From the NCBI RefSeq assembly GCF_034427455.1, contig NZ_JAXQNN010000001.1, positions 961,146-1,025,145 on the forward strand: 64,000 nt of DNA, read 5' to 3'. The notes beneath the pieces are model-generated. The model saw nothing but the letters and a program-made list of their open reading frames with translations. It was not told the origin of the DNA and ran no database searches. A program made the position numbers and the translations under genes. This document shows positions 15,626 to 23,622 of the stretch, in pieces; the stretch's first letter is position 1; each line of letters opens with the position of its first letter. This stretch comes from Jeotgalibacillus haloalkalitolerans (GTDB lineage: Bacteria; Bacillota; Bacilli; Bacillales; Jeotgalibacillaceae).

Positions 15626-16504
15626 ATGCGCGTAACACAATCAATGCTTTCAAGTAACATGCTGCGCAACCTGACGCAGAGCTATGAAAAAATGGGCAGA
15701 CAGCAAGAGCAAATCGCGACGCAGAAGAAGATTTCACGTCCATCTGATGATCCCGTTGTCGCAATGAAAGGTGTCCTTTATCGTCGTAACCTGACAGAGG
15801 TGGAGCAATACAAACGTAACTTCTCAGAAGCATATAACTGGGTGGAAAATGCTGATTCATCACTTGATAAAGCGAACCAGGCAATGCAGAGACTGCGTGA
15901 ACTGCTTGTTCAGACTTCAAACGATACGTATGATGCCGATCAGCGAAAAGCAACACGCGCTGAAATTGAGCAGTTGAAAGAGCACATCGAAGAAATCGGC
16001 AACACAAAGTTCGGTGACAAGTATTTGTTTAACGGAACTGATACTACGAATAAACCGCTTGATGTAGCAAATGGTGTATATCCGGAAAATAATGAATCGG
16101 TTGAGATTGAACTATCAAAAGGTGTTCATATTAAAGTGAATATTGATGGTACATCTGTATTTTCTCAGGAAATGTTTGATGATATTGATAACATCATTGC
16201 AACCCTTGAAGATGAGAATTCAACCGGTGATGATATTAATAACTTTATAACAAATATGGATACTCATATGACAAACCTGTCAAACGAACGTTCATCACTC
16301 GGTGCAAGATATAACCGGATTGAACTGATGGACTCACGCGTGAGTGAGCAGGAAGTCATTGCAACCCGCGTGATGTCTGATAATGAAGATATTGATTTTG
16401 AGAAAGTGATTACAGATATGAAGGTGCAGGAGAGCGTGCATCGTGCGGCGCTGAGTGTGGGTTCAAGGATTATTCAGCCTTCGCTGATGGATTTTCTTAG
16501 ATAA
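15626..16504 (+). CDS. flgL: FlgL, hook-filament junction protein 3
   Basis: 292 residues with the flagellin-like N-terminus MRVTQSMLSSNMLRNLTQSY and ISRPSDDPVVAMKGVLYRR, and the C-terminal helix KVITDMKVQESVHRAALSVG ending in LMDFLR. It forms the adaptor ring between FlgK and the filament. It lies in the operon flgN-flgK-flgL-yviE-fliW-csrA with short gaps. AAGGAGTG precedes the ATG. Confidence 0.95.
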   Translation: MRVTQSMLSSNMLRNLTQSYEKMGRQQEQIATQKKISRPSDDPVVAMKGVLYRRNLTEVEQYKRNFSEAYNWVENADSSLDKANQAMQRLRELLVQTSNDTYDADQRKATRAEIEQLKEHIEEIGNTKFGDKYLFNGTDTTNKPLDVANGVYPENNESVEIELSKGVHIKVNIDGTSVFSQEMFDDIDNIIATLEDENSTGDDINNFITNMDTHMTNLSNERSSLGARYNRIELMDSRVSEQEVIATRVMSDNEDIDFEKVITDMKVQESVHRAALSVGSRIIQPSLMDFLR

Positions 16505-16520
16505 AAAAGGGGGATAACCA

Positions 16521-17084
16521 ATGAACATTCCTCAAATACAAATTAATCAGACCCATGCAAAAATCGGAATGGAATCACCCAGAGGACAGCAGCAGATCGA
16601 ACAGCCTCAGGCAGTGCTTGACCTGAAGCAGACTCCATCTGAACTGAGCATCACAACGACTAAAGGCAGGCTGACAATTGACCAGACAGAAGCCTGGGCG
16701 TCGATGGATATCAAACCTATATCTCGCCGAATTCGTGAATGGGCTGCTGAAGGAAATCAGGATGTATTAAAGGGCATGCAGCGTGTTTCAGCAGAAGGTG
16801 ATGAACTGATGAAAATTGAAAATGGCGGCGATCCGATCAAGTCAATTGCAAAAAGGAACTATGAAGGTCAGCCTCCTTCGTTTAACATTGGTTTTATTCC
16901 ACCCCCATTCAGTGTGAAAATGAATTATCGCCCTGGCACAACTAATATCCAATTCACTGAAGGCGGAGTGGAAAACAATACACGTGCACAAAAACCGAGA
17001 ATCAGTTACACCCCACAGGAAGTAAAAATTCACATGCAGCAGCTGAACTCAATCAGCTTCAGCGTTGTGAATGAGGAAATCTAA
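16521..17084 (+). CDS. yviE: YviE family (DUF6470) protein
   Basis: 187 residues, beta-rich (QIQINQTHAKIGMESPRG, LSITTTKGRLTIDQTEAW). The place between flgL and fliW and the length match B. subtilis YviE. No enzymatic motif, signal peptide or membrane segment. Function unknown, conserved in this operon. AAGGGGGAT precedes ATG 16521. Confidence 0.82.
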   Translation: MNIPQIQINQTHAKIGMESPRGQQQIEQPQAVLDLKQTPSELSITTTKGRLTIDQTEAWASMDIKPISRRIREWAAEGNQDVLKGMQRVSAEGDELMKIENGGDPIKSIAKRNYEGQPPSFNIGFIPPPFSVKMNYRPGTTNIQFTEGGVENNTRAQKPRISYTPQEVKIHMQQLNSISFSVVNEEI

Positions 17085-17103
17085 AATAGGAGCTGTTTGT
17101 TCC

Positions 17104-17535
17104 ATGAAGATCGAAACAAAGTACCACGGTGAAATCGAACTGAATGAAAAAGACATCTGGCATTTTGAAAAAGGCATTCCGGGTTTTGAGGATGAAAAGC
17201 AGTTTACTGTTCTTTCGTTTGAAGGTAATGAGGTATTTTTCGTCCTGCAATCCGTGAATACACCGTCACTTGGGTTTATTATCAGTAACCCTTTTTCATT
17301 TTTTAAAGAATATGAAATTAAACTTGATGACGCAGTTACTCATGCATTAGCGCTTGAAAAGCCGGAAGATTCAATGGTAAACGTCATCCTGACGGTAAGA
17401 GAACCATTCAATGAATCAACCGCTAACCTGCAGGCACCACTCGTTTTTAATCTGGAAAACAAAAAGGCCAAGCAAATTATTCTCAATGACTACTCCAGAA
17501 AACAGCCCGTCGCAGCGGCTGCGACAAAGGAGTGA
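17104..17535 (+). CDS. fliW: FliW, flagellar assembly factor and CsrA antagonist
   Basis: 143 residues with the FliW pattern: [49 protein letters not shown], and [20 protein letters not shown]. FliW binds free flagellin or CsrA; when flagellin is exported, FliW releases and inhibits CsrA, permitting hag translation. I use ATG 17104, placed after ATAGGAGCTG (17086-17095), rather than the upstream in-frame start at 17071 that overlaps yviE. Its stop lies in the csrA ribosome site, so the two are coupled. Confidence 0.95.
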   Translation: MKIETKYHGEIELNEKDIWHFEKGIPGFEDEKQFTVLSFEGNEVFFVLQSVNTPSLGFIISNPFSFFKEYEIKLDDAVTHALALEKPEDSMVNVILTVREPFNESTANLQAPLVFNLENKKAKQIILNDYSRKQPVAAAATKE

Positions 17536-17539
17536 TCCC

Positions 17540-17755
17540 ATGTTAGTGCTGACGAGAAAAACCGGTGAAGCGATTCGAATTGGTGATGATATTGAAATTA
17601 CAGTACTTTCAGTGCAAGGTGATCAGGTGAAGCTCGGGATAGATGCGCCGAAGCATGTCGATATACATAGGAAGGAAATTTTCCTGGCGATTCAGCAAGA
17701 GAATGAAGCAGCAAATAACACGGTAGATTTAACAAAATTATTTTCAACAGACTGA
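17540..17755 (+). CDS. csrA: CsrA, carbon storage/translation regulator
   Basis: 71 residues: [36 protein letters not shown], and VDIHRKEI contain the RNA-binding beta strands of CsrA. The dimer binds ANGGA loops in mRNA leaders and represses hag translation in B. subtilis. AAAGGAGTGA (17526-17535) is both its ribosome site and the end of fliW. Candidate target sites are visible in both hag leaders nearby. Followed by a strong terminator. Confidence 0.97.
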   Translation: MLVLTRKTGEAIRIGDDIEITVLSVQGDQVKLGIDAPKHVDIHRKEIFLAIQQENEAANNTVDLTKLFSTD

Positions 17756-17782
17756 TCCGCACATTGATGCGGATTTTTTTTG
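17755..17782 (+). terminator. Intrinsic terminator after csrA
   Basis: ATCCGC (17755-17760) pairs with GCGGAT (17769-17774), 8-base loop, followed by TTTTTTT. Confidence 0.85.
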
Positions 17783-17801
17783 TAAAAAAATATAAAAAAG
17801 T

Positions 17802-17827
17802 TAAATAATTCGAATGTGTGCCGATAT
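17802..17827 (+). promoter_or_regulatory. SigD promoter of hag1
   Basis: TAAA (17802-17805), 14 bases, GCCGATAT (17820-17827): an essentially consensus SigD promoter about 105 bases before the hag1 start. Confidence 0.85.
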
Positions 17828-17836
17828 TACTGTTGT

Positions 17837-17906
17837 AAGCAGGGAATTCAGGGCGGCCGACCTTTAGAACTTGCTATAAAAAATACCGTTCACAAGGAAG
17901 TGAATG
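17837..17906 (+). promoter_or_regulatory. hag1 structured 5' leader with CsrA-type hairpin
   Basis: A stem begins with AGCA (17838-17841) pairing with TGCT (17872-17875) and closes near an AGG/CCT stem whose loop is GCGGCCGA. A second hairpin, TTCAC-AAGGAA-GTGAA (17889-17904), displays AGGA in its loop, the form CsrA recognises. The ribosome site AGGGAGGA (17917-17924) is a second GGA site, so CsrA could bridge both and block ribosomes. The hag2 leader has the same layout. Confidence 0.7.
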
Positions 17907-17931
17907 GGTAAACTCAGGGAGGAAATTAATA

Positions 17932-18762
17932 ATGATTATTAATCACAATTTAAATGCAATGAATTCACACCGTCAGATGGGCGTTAATATGAACCAAGGT
18001 GCAAAAGCAATGGAGAAGTTATCATCAGGAATGAGTATCAATCGTGCTGGTGATGATGCAGCTGGTCTTTCTATTTCTGAAAAAATGCGTGGACAAATTC
18101 GCGGTTTGGAACAAGCATCACGAAATGCACAGGATGGTATTTCACTAATTCAAACAGCTGAAGGAGCACTGAATGAGACTCATGCAATATTACAACGTAT
18201 GCGTGAACTTGCAGTCCAGGGAGCAAATGATACAAATGCTGCTGAAGATAGAGTAGCTATTAAGGCTGAATTAGATGAATTAAGCGCAGAAGTTGATAGA
18301 ATCGCAGCTGATACTGAATTTAATACTCAAAACTTAGTAGGAGCTGCTGGTGCTGGTGTTGGTACCGTAAGTATTCAAACAGGTGCGAATTCTGCTAATT
18401 CAACGATCGATATTACGTTATCTGATATGACTGCTGGCACACTTGGTGTAGGTGCAGCTGCTTTAGTAGTTGATACTAATGCTAATGCTAATACTACTAT
18501 TGATTCTATTCAAGGTGCTATTGATTCTGTATCTGCTTACCGTTCAGAACTAGGAGCAACTCAAAATCGTCTTGAACATACTATCAAGAACCTTGATAAT
18601 GGTTCAGAAAATTTACAAGCGGCAGAATCGCGTATCCGTGATACTGACATGGCTAAAGAAATGATGGAGTTTACTCGCTCTAACATCCTAAATCAAGCTT
18701 CTCAAGCTATGCTTGCTCAAGCAAATCAACAGCCACAAGCTGTATTACAATTACTTCGTTAA
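17932..18762 (+). CDS. hag: Flagellin Hag, copy 1
   Basis: 276 residues, a short flagellin without a large variable domain. N-terminal MIINHNLNAMNSHRQMG and C-terminal SQAMLAQANQQPQAVLQLLR are conserved. It is nearly identical to copy 2 in both end domains; differences concentrate in residues ~140-185. Odd: the usual SGxRIN motif reads SSGMSINRAG, with Ser35 (codon AGT at 18034) where Hag2 and the third flagellin have Arg. The DNA is more AT-rich and uses CAA/GCT codons more than its operon neighbours, as expected for a very highly expressed gene. It has its own SigD promoter, structured leader and terminator. Confidence 0.96.
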   Translation: MIINHNLNAMNSHRQMGVNMNQGAKAMEKLSSGMSINRAGDDAAGLSISEKMRGQIRGLEQASRNAQDGISLIQTAEGALNETHAILQRMRELAVQGANDTNAAEDRVAIKAELDELSAEVDRIAADTEFNTQNLVGAAGAGVGTVSIQTGANSANSTIDITLSDMTAGTLGVGAAALVVDTNANANTTIDSIQGAIDSVSAYRSELGATQNRLEHTIKNLDNGSENLQAAESRIRDTDMAKEMMEFTRSNILNQASQAMLAQANQQPQAVLQLLR

Positions 18763-18777
18763 TTTAATTTCAAAGTA

Positions 18778-18812
18778 AAGAGACTCTAGTTGACTAGGGT
18801 CTCTTTTATCTT
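18778..18812 (+). terminator. Intrinsic terminator after hag1
   Basis: AGAGACTCTAG pairs with CTAGGGTCTCT (one G-T type mismatch) followed by TTTTATC. The hag2 terminator has the same stem sequence. Confidence 0.8.
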
Positions 18813-18994
18813 TATGCAAGTCCATCAATACATTCGCTTAGCTGTTAGAAAACATTCTATCGCATCAACTATAGTCATTTGATAATATAGTTAACGCGAT
18901 GAAAAAAATGTATCGTCATATTTGCTCATACAAGTTACAAAGGCTTTTGGCGATGAACGATAAAAATACGACAAAATAAAAATTTTAAAACAGT

Positions 18995-19020
18995 TAAATA
19001 TCTTGTCGAGGTGCCGATAT
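18995..19020 (+). promoter_or_regulatory. SigD promoter of hag2
   Basis: TAAA (18995-18998), 14 bases, GCCGATAT (19013-19020); same spacing as the hag1 promoter. Confidence 0.85.
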
Positions 19021-19030
19021 AACTACTGTA

Positions 19031-19097
19031 AACAGTTTATAAAGGGCGGCCGACCTCTATGAACTGTTATAAAACTTACCGTTCACAAGGAAGTGGA
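19031..19097 (+). promoter_or_regulatory. hag2 structured 5' leader with CsrA-type hairpin
   Basis: AACAGTTTATAAAGG (19031-19045) pairs along almost its full length with CCTCTATGAACTGTT (19054-19068), closing an 8-base loop GCGGCCGA. TTCAC-AAGGAA-GTGGA (19082-19097) repeats the CsrA-type hairpin with a U-G pair replacing a U-A pair of hag1. The ribosome site AGGGAGGA follows. Confidence 0.72.
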
Positions 19098-19124
19098 TGG
19101 CTATACTCAGGGAGGAAATTTACA

Positions 19125-19955
19125 ATGATTATTAATCATAATCTAAATGCAATGAACTCACACCGTCAAATGGGTGTAAACATGAACCAAGGTGCCAAAG
19201 CAATGGAGAAGCTTTCATCAGGTATGCGAATCAATCGTGCTGGTGACGATGCTGCAGGGCTTTCAATTTCAGAAAAAATGCGTGGACAAATTCGTGGTTT
19301 AGAGCAAGCTTCTCGTAATGCACAGGATGGAATTTCACTCATTCAAACAGCTGAAGGTGCTTTAAATGAAACACATGCGATTTTACAACGCATGCGTGAA
19401 CTAGCGGTTCAAGGAGCAAATGATACTAATGCTACTGAAGATAGAACTGCAATTAAGGCTGAATTAGATGAATTAAGTGCAGAAGTAGATCGAATTGCAG
19501 CTGATACTGAATTTAATACTCAAAACTTAGTAGGTACTGATGGTGCTACTGTGGGTACTGTGAGTATTCAAACAGGTGCGAATTCTGCAAACTCAACGAT
19601 TGATATTACATTATCTGATATGACTGCTACTACTCTTGGTGTAGATACAGGTTCTCTATTAGTTGACGATAATACTAATGCTAATGCTACAATAGATGCT
19701 GTTCAAGGAGCTATTGATAGTGTCTCTGCTTATCGTTCAGAACTAGGGGCAACTCAAAACCGTCTAGAGCATACAATCAAAAACCTTGAAAATGGGTCAG
19801 AGAACCTACAAGCGGCAGAATCGCGTATCCGCGATACCGATATGGCTAAGGAAATGATGAACTTTACTAGAACAAATATCCTTAACCAAGCTTCTCAGGC
19901 AATGCTTGCTCAGGCTAACCAGCAGCCGCAAGCTGTATTACAATTACTTCGTTAA
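19125..19955 (+). CDS. hag: Flagellin Hag, copy 2
   Basis: 276 residues, same length as Hag1, with the normal SSGMRINRAGDDAAG motif. The central part differs from Hag1 (LVGTDGATVGTVSI, LGVDTGSLLVDDNTN). I use ATG 19125 after AGGGAGGA; an in-frame ATG at 19059 falls inside the leader stem and would add 22 residues absent from Hag1. Many synonymous differences from hag1 alternate with identical stretches, suggesting an older duplication with patchy gene conversion. Own SigD promoter and terminator, so hag1 and hag2 can be expressed independently. Confidence 0.96.
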   Translation: MIINHNLNAMNSHRQMGVNMNQGAKAMEKLSSGMRINRAGDDAAGLSISEKMRGQIRGLEQASRNAQDGISLIQTAEGALNETHAILQRMRELAVQGANDTNATEDRTAIKAELDELSAEVDRIAADTEFNTQNLVGTDGATVGTVSIQTGANSANSTIDITLSDMTATTLGVDTGSLLVDDNTNANATIDAVQGAIDSVSAYRSELGATQNRLEHTIKNLENGSENLQAAESRIRDTDMAKEMMNFTRTNILNQASQAMLAQANQQPQAVLQLLR

Positions 19956-19973
19956 TTTTATATTCAAATTTAG

Positions 19974-20003
19974 AGAGACTCTGGTTAGACTGGAGTCTCT
20001 TTA
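19974..20003 (+). terminator. Intrinsic terminator after hag2
   Basis: AGAGACTC (19974-19981) pairs with GAGTCTCT (19993-20000), then TTATATATTT. Confidence 0.8.
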
Positions 20004-20085
20004 TATATTTAAAGAATAGATTCTATATATCCATAAAAGATAATGATTACAAAAAAAGAATGTAAAATTGTATTTGTATTTAGAG

Positions 20086-20111
20086 AATTCCTAAACAATA
20101 TGATAGGAATT
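20086..20111. other. Inverted repeat in the AT-rich gap between hag2 and flaG
   Basis: AATTCCTA (20086-20093) and TAGGAATT (20104-20111) are a perfect 8-bp inverted repeat with a 10-base spacer. The gap 19956-20414 contains no credible gene; this, the orphan terminator at 20269 and the flaG promoter are all that I see. Confidence 0.4.
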
Positions 20112-20268
20112 ATAGCTAACATAGGTTATTGTTACTTTGTTTAGAGTTTTTTAGTACATAAATATCATAAAATTTTATTTAAAAAATCTTTTTAATTACT
20201 GCCTGTAAATCTTCATCTTATTTTTAAGTCGAGTAGCCTAGTTGCTATTGAAAAAATGCGAGCCCTAA

Positions 20269-20305
20269 GCCTTTACTTCTATTTTGGAAGTAGGGGCGAT
20301 TTTAA
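20269..20305 (+). terminator. Orphan intrinsic terminator in the hag2-flaG gap
   Basis: GCCTTTACTTC (20269-20279) pairs with GAAGTAGGGGC (20287-20297) over 11 bp with two G-U pairs, 7-base loop, then GATTTTAATTTT. No gene ends just upstream; it may end an unannotated small RNA or readthrough from hag2. Confidence 0.55.
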
Positions 20306-20357
20306 TTTTAGGTGAAATAATGACAGAAGACAGTTTGTCTACAAAAATCATTAGTAC

Positions 20358-20384
20358 TAAAGATAAACAGGGATTATCCGATAT
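20358..20384 (+). promoter_or_regulatory. SigD promoter of the flaG-fliD-fliS-fliT operon
   Basis: TAAA (20358-20361), 15 bases, TCCGATAT (20377-20384): one mismatch to the SigD consensus, 30 bases before flaG. Confidence 0.8.
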
Positions 20385-20414
20385 TTAAAATATAACCCTC
20401 AAGGAGATGGAAAT

Positions 20415-20777
20415 ATGAACAGGATCGGAGAGATTAGCAGCAGCAGAGATTTTCAACAGATGGGTCAGACATCATCAGTTACTCAAACTGAAGCGATTGT
20501 GAAGCATACTAAGGAAATAGCGAAAGAGTTAAGCAGTCAAAGTCAGAGACCCAAGGAAGAGCAGCTAGAGCAAGCTGTGCAAGGGTTGAATAATTTACTC
20601 AAGCCTTATGATTCTCATTTGAAGTTTGAGTATCATGAAGACCTGGGAGAATATTACGTAACGATTGTTGATGATGTTTCAAAAGAAGTAATTAAAGAAA
20701 TTCCTTCAAAAAAACTGTTGGATTCCTACGCTGCGATGGCTGATTTTCTTGGAATCCTGATGGATCAGAAAGCATAG
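20415..20777 (+). CDS. flaG: FlaG family protein
   Basis: 120 residues. The C-terminal half (GLNNLLKPYDSHLKFEYHED, then YYVTIVDDVSKEVIKEIPSK and MADFLGILMDQKA) is the FlaG domain; the N-terminus is a variable, Gln/Ser-rich tail. FlaG affects filament length in several species, and in B. subtilis the equivalent yvyC heads the fliD operon. AAGGAGATGG precedes ATG 20415. Ten bases separate it from fliD. Confidence 0.92.
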   Translation: MNRIGEISSSRDFQQMGQTSSVTQTEAIVKHTKEIAKELSSQSQRPKEEQLEQAVQGLNNLLKPYDSHLKFEYHEDLGEYYVTIVDDVSKEVIKEIPSKKLLDSYAAMADFLGILMDQKA

Positions 20778-20787
20778 GAGTGAGAGT

Positions 20788-22839
20788 ATGCGTATTGGCG
20801 GATTAGCAAGTGGAATGGATATAGATTCAATCGTGAAAAATCTAATGATGGCTGAACGAATGCCCTTAGATCGAATGAAGCAGGATAAACAGATTCTTGA
20901 ATGGCAGCGTGATGATTATCGTGCGATGAATGCTTTAATGCTTGATTTCAGAAATAAATTGTCTGACATGAGATTTACAACGAATTATCGTGCACGAACA
21001 GTGTCAACATCTGATGATACTCGAGTAACTGCAACAGCATCAAGCGCAGCAGCACAGGGATCCTACTCCATCACTAAAGTAGATAAACTTGCTTCTGCGG
21101 AAACATGGGTTACAACTACAAGTATTAATAGTGATAACTCCACTCCTGTAGATGGTTCAAAATCTATTAAATCTCAGGAAAATTTATTTGCGAATTCATT
21201 GACGTGGCAGACTGGTGCTGTCGGTTCTCAAACCATCACGGCTAACGGGACAGATCCTGTAAAGTTAAACCTTCACACAAATGAAACGATTGTTAATAGT
21301 GAACTAAGCAAGATGAGTGTACAAGTGAATGGTAAGTCTTATAAAGTAGTTGCTGCCGGGAATCTAGAAGGTGCTGCAAATCAGGTAACAATCAGTGCAA
21401 ACGGTGAACTATCTTTCAGCAGTGATGTGCAGATTTCTTCAGGTGCTTCTGTAAAAGTTGATTACGTTACGAATCAGAAAGTCCAGGAGGGTACCTTAAA
21501 AGAAGGTGCTGCAACATATAGTCTTAGCAAGAAGAACCTCGCAGAAGATGGTTTTACAGTAAGTCTAGACGGCGGCGCTGGTGTCTCTATTTCCAACGTA
21601 ACTGGTAATATCGGTACACTTGATGGTATTGGTGAAATTAACCTTGATACAGGGGTTATTACATTTAATGATGGTGTTGTTTCTGCTGATATGTCAATTC
21701 GTGTGAATTATAAGCAGGAATACACGAGCTTCTCAGCTGGTGCATACAACTCCACATCAGGCGCTTCACCAGTTACTGAGAATTTTTTAATTGAATCATC
21801 ACAGTCATTAAATCAGGTGTTTTCAAGAGTAAATTCGAGTAAAGCCGGTATCTCTATGCTTTTAGATGAGACAACGGGTCAGCTTTCAGTCATGAAAAAA
21901 GAAACCGGTGATTACAATACGAGTGGAAATGATATTCAACTTGAAGGTGATTTGGCAGGTTTACTCAACCTTGATTCATCAACCGTTACACAAGGGTCTG
22001 ATGCGGAGTTTACGATTAATGGACTTGCAACAACAAGGAAGTCCAACACGTTTACGATGAGTGGGGTTACTTTTACCCTGAAGCAGACGTTTGATGAAAC
22101 TGAAACTCCGGCAGGTCTAACTGTAAATAACGATGGAAACCAAGTGTTTGATAACATTAAAGAATTTGTAGAAAATTATAATACACTAATCGGTGGTATT
22201 AGTCTAAAAACTTCTGAAGAACGTTATCGTTCATTCCAGCCATTGACAGACGAACAGCGTGGTGAAATGTCAGAGAAACAGCAGGAGCAGTGGGACGAAA
22301 AAGCGAAAAGCGGTTTAATCAGAAGAGACCCAATTCTGACTGGTGCACTTTCTTCTATGAGAAATGATTTTTATTCTCCTGTTACGAATTCTGATACTGA
22401 TCCAATGATGAGACAGTTAGCTTCAATTGGTATTACAACCACCTCAAATTATATTGAAGGTGGTAAACTCGAAATCAACGAAGCAAAATTAAAAGCAGCA
22501 ATTAATAATAATCCAGAAGCAATAGAAGCTATGTTTATTGGAGGTAATAACAATACAAATGACAGTGAAAAAGGAATCATCCACCGCTTACATGATACTG
22601 CAACTGAAACTATGGATCGTCTACGTACTAAAGCAGGGAATGAATTCTCCACATTACAAAATTATTCGCTTGGTAAAAGTATTGTAAATGTTGATGAACG
22701 AATTCAACGTTTTGAAGATCGTCTCATACAGGTGGAAGATCGTTATTGGGCTCAGTTCACAGCAATGGAAAAAGCGGTAAGTCAGGCAAATTCACAGGGT
22801 ATGTATCTTATGAGTCAACTGGGCATGGGTGGTCAGTAA
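20788..22839 (+). CDS. fliD: FliD, filament cap protein
   Basis: 683 residues, long for Bacillales FliD (about 500 in B. subtilis). N-terminal MRIGGLASGMDIDSIVKNLM is diagnostic; the C-terminal coiled coil (VDERIQRFEDRLIQVEDRYW, then MEKAVSQANSQG) forms the D0/D1 leg. The extra length sits at about residues 100-340, in Gly/Ser/Asn/Val-rich beta modules (NQVTISANGELSFSSDVQIS, LDGGAGVSISNVTGNIG), surface-exposed D2/D3 domains in this family. FliD caps the growing filament and folds flagellin. It is exported and probably variable at its surface. Confidence 0.95.
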   Translation: MRIGGLASGMDIDSIVKNLMMAERMPLDRMKQDKQILEWQRDDYRAMNALMLDFRNKLSDMRFTTNYRARTVSTSDDTRVTATASSAAAQGSYSITKVDKLASAETWVTTTSINSDNSTPVDGSKSIKSQENLFANSLTWQTGAVGSQTITANGTDPVKLNLHTNETIVNSELSKMSVQVNGKSYKVVAAGNLEGAANQVTISANGELSFSSDVQISSGASVKVDYVTNQKVQEGTLKEGAATYSLSKKNLAEDGFTVSLDGGAGVSISNVTGNIGTLDGIGEINLDTGVITFNDGVVSADMSIRVNYKQEYTSFSAGAYNSTSGASPVTENFLIESSQSLNQVFSRVNSSKAGISMLLDETTGQLSVMKKETGDYNTSGNDIQLEGDLAGLLNLDSSTVTQGSDAEFTINGLATTRKSNTFTMSGVTFTLKQTFDETETPAGLTVNNDGNQVFDNIKEFVENYNTLIGGISLKTSEERYRSFQPLTDEQRGEMSEKQQEQWDEKAKSGLIRRDPILTGALSSMRNDFYSPVTNSDTDPMMRQLASIGITTTSNYIEGGKLEINEAKLKAAINNNPEAIEAMFIGGNNNTNDSEKGIIHRLHDTATETMDRLRTKAGNEFSTLQNYSLGKSIVNVDERIQRFEDRLIQVEDRYWAQFTAMEKAVSQANSQGMYLMSQLGMGGQ

Positions 22840-22859
22840 TTGTACAAGGAGTGTTTTAA

Positions 22860-23261
22860 ATGGTGAAAAACCCACAGCAGGCGTATGCAAACAATTCAGT
22901 AAATACAGCTTCACCAGGCGAATTAACGTTAATGCTCTATAACGGTTGTCTTAAGTTCATTAAGCAGGCAGAGATTGCGATGGAGCAAAAAAATGTTGAA
23001 CAAAAGAATATTAATATACAAAAAGCCCAAGCGATTTTAAGAGAACTGTCGATTACATTAAAAACAGATCAGGAGATCGGTAAAAACATGCTTGCTCTTT
23101 ATGATTTTTTAATCAGCCGCCTGATTGAAGCAAATATTCAAAATAATATAGAGATCCTCACTGAAGTTAGTGGATTTGTTGCACAGTTCCGTGACACATG
23201 GAAAGAAGTAATCCAGACAAACAGAAAGCTTCAGCAAGTAGGTGCAGGCGGTAGAGTCTGA
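22860..23261 (+). CDS. fliS: FliS, flagellin chaperone
   Basis: 133 residues, canonical FliS: QQAYANNSVNTASPGELTLM and LYNGCLKFIKQAEIAMEQK, then helices ending in RKLQQVGAGG. It binds the disordered C-terminus of flagellin before export; in B. subtilis it also helps FliW-CsrA control. In the operon flaG-fliD-fliS-fliT, 20 bases after fliD and overlapping fliT by one base. Distinct from the FliS paralogue at 11628. Confidence 0.96.
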   Translation: MVKNPQQAYANNSVNTASPGELTLMLYNGCLKFIKQAEIAMEQKNVEQKNINIQKAQAILRELSITLKTDQEIGKNMLALYDFLISRLIEANIQNNIEILTEVSGFVAQFRDTWKEVIQTNRKLQQVGAGGRV

Positions 23262-23608
23262 TGTCATTAGCAATTTGTCACCGAATTACAAGAGAGTTAT
23301 TTGATGTTGTGAACGAACAGGCTGATACCGAACGAGACGAAATCATTGAAAAAGTCACTTCTCTTTTAAATGAAAGGGAAGTGATTCTGGCGCAAGTTCA
23401 AAAACCGGTTACTCCTGAAGATGAAGTACTGGCACGGGAAATTATTCAGTGGAATAAAGTGATTGAAGCAGAACTTGCAAATATTAAACTGGATATACAG
23501 AAAAAGATTAAACAGACCGGTGATAAAAAACAAACCGCAGCGAAGTATAATAACCCGTATGCCAATGCTGAAGCTAAAGATGGCATTTATTACGATAAGC
23601 GGAATTGA
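23261..23608 (+). CDS. fliT: FliT family flagellar chaperone
   Basis: 115 residues, helical: CHRITRELFDVVNEQADTE, then IIEKVTSLLNEREVILAQV and a long charged helix. The position directly after fliS (TGATG overlap) and the length agree with FliT, the chaperone of the FliD cap protein. Sequence conservation in FliT is low, so the call leans on position. Confidence 0.8.
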   Translation: MSLAICHRITRELFDVVNEQADTERDEIIEKVTSLLNEREVILAQVQKPVTPEDEVLAREIIQWNKVIEAELANIKLDIQKKIKQTGDKKQTAAKYNNPYANAEAKDGIYYDKRN

Positions 23609-23622
23609 TGGGAGCAGGTTAT

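Noticed and set aside
20000..20414. Cyclic-di-GMP riboswitch upstream of flaG
   Set aside because: The conserved aptamer core is absent; only a terminator-like stem and a SigD promoter were found.
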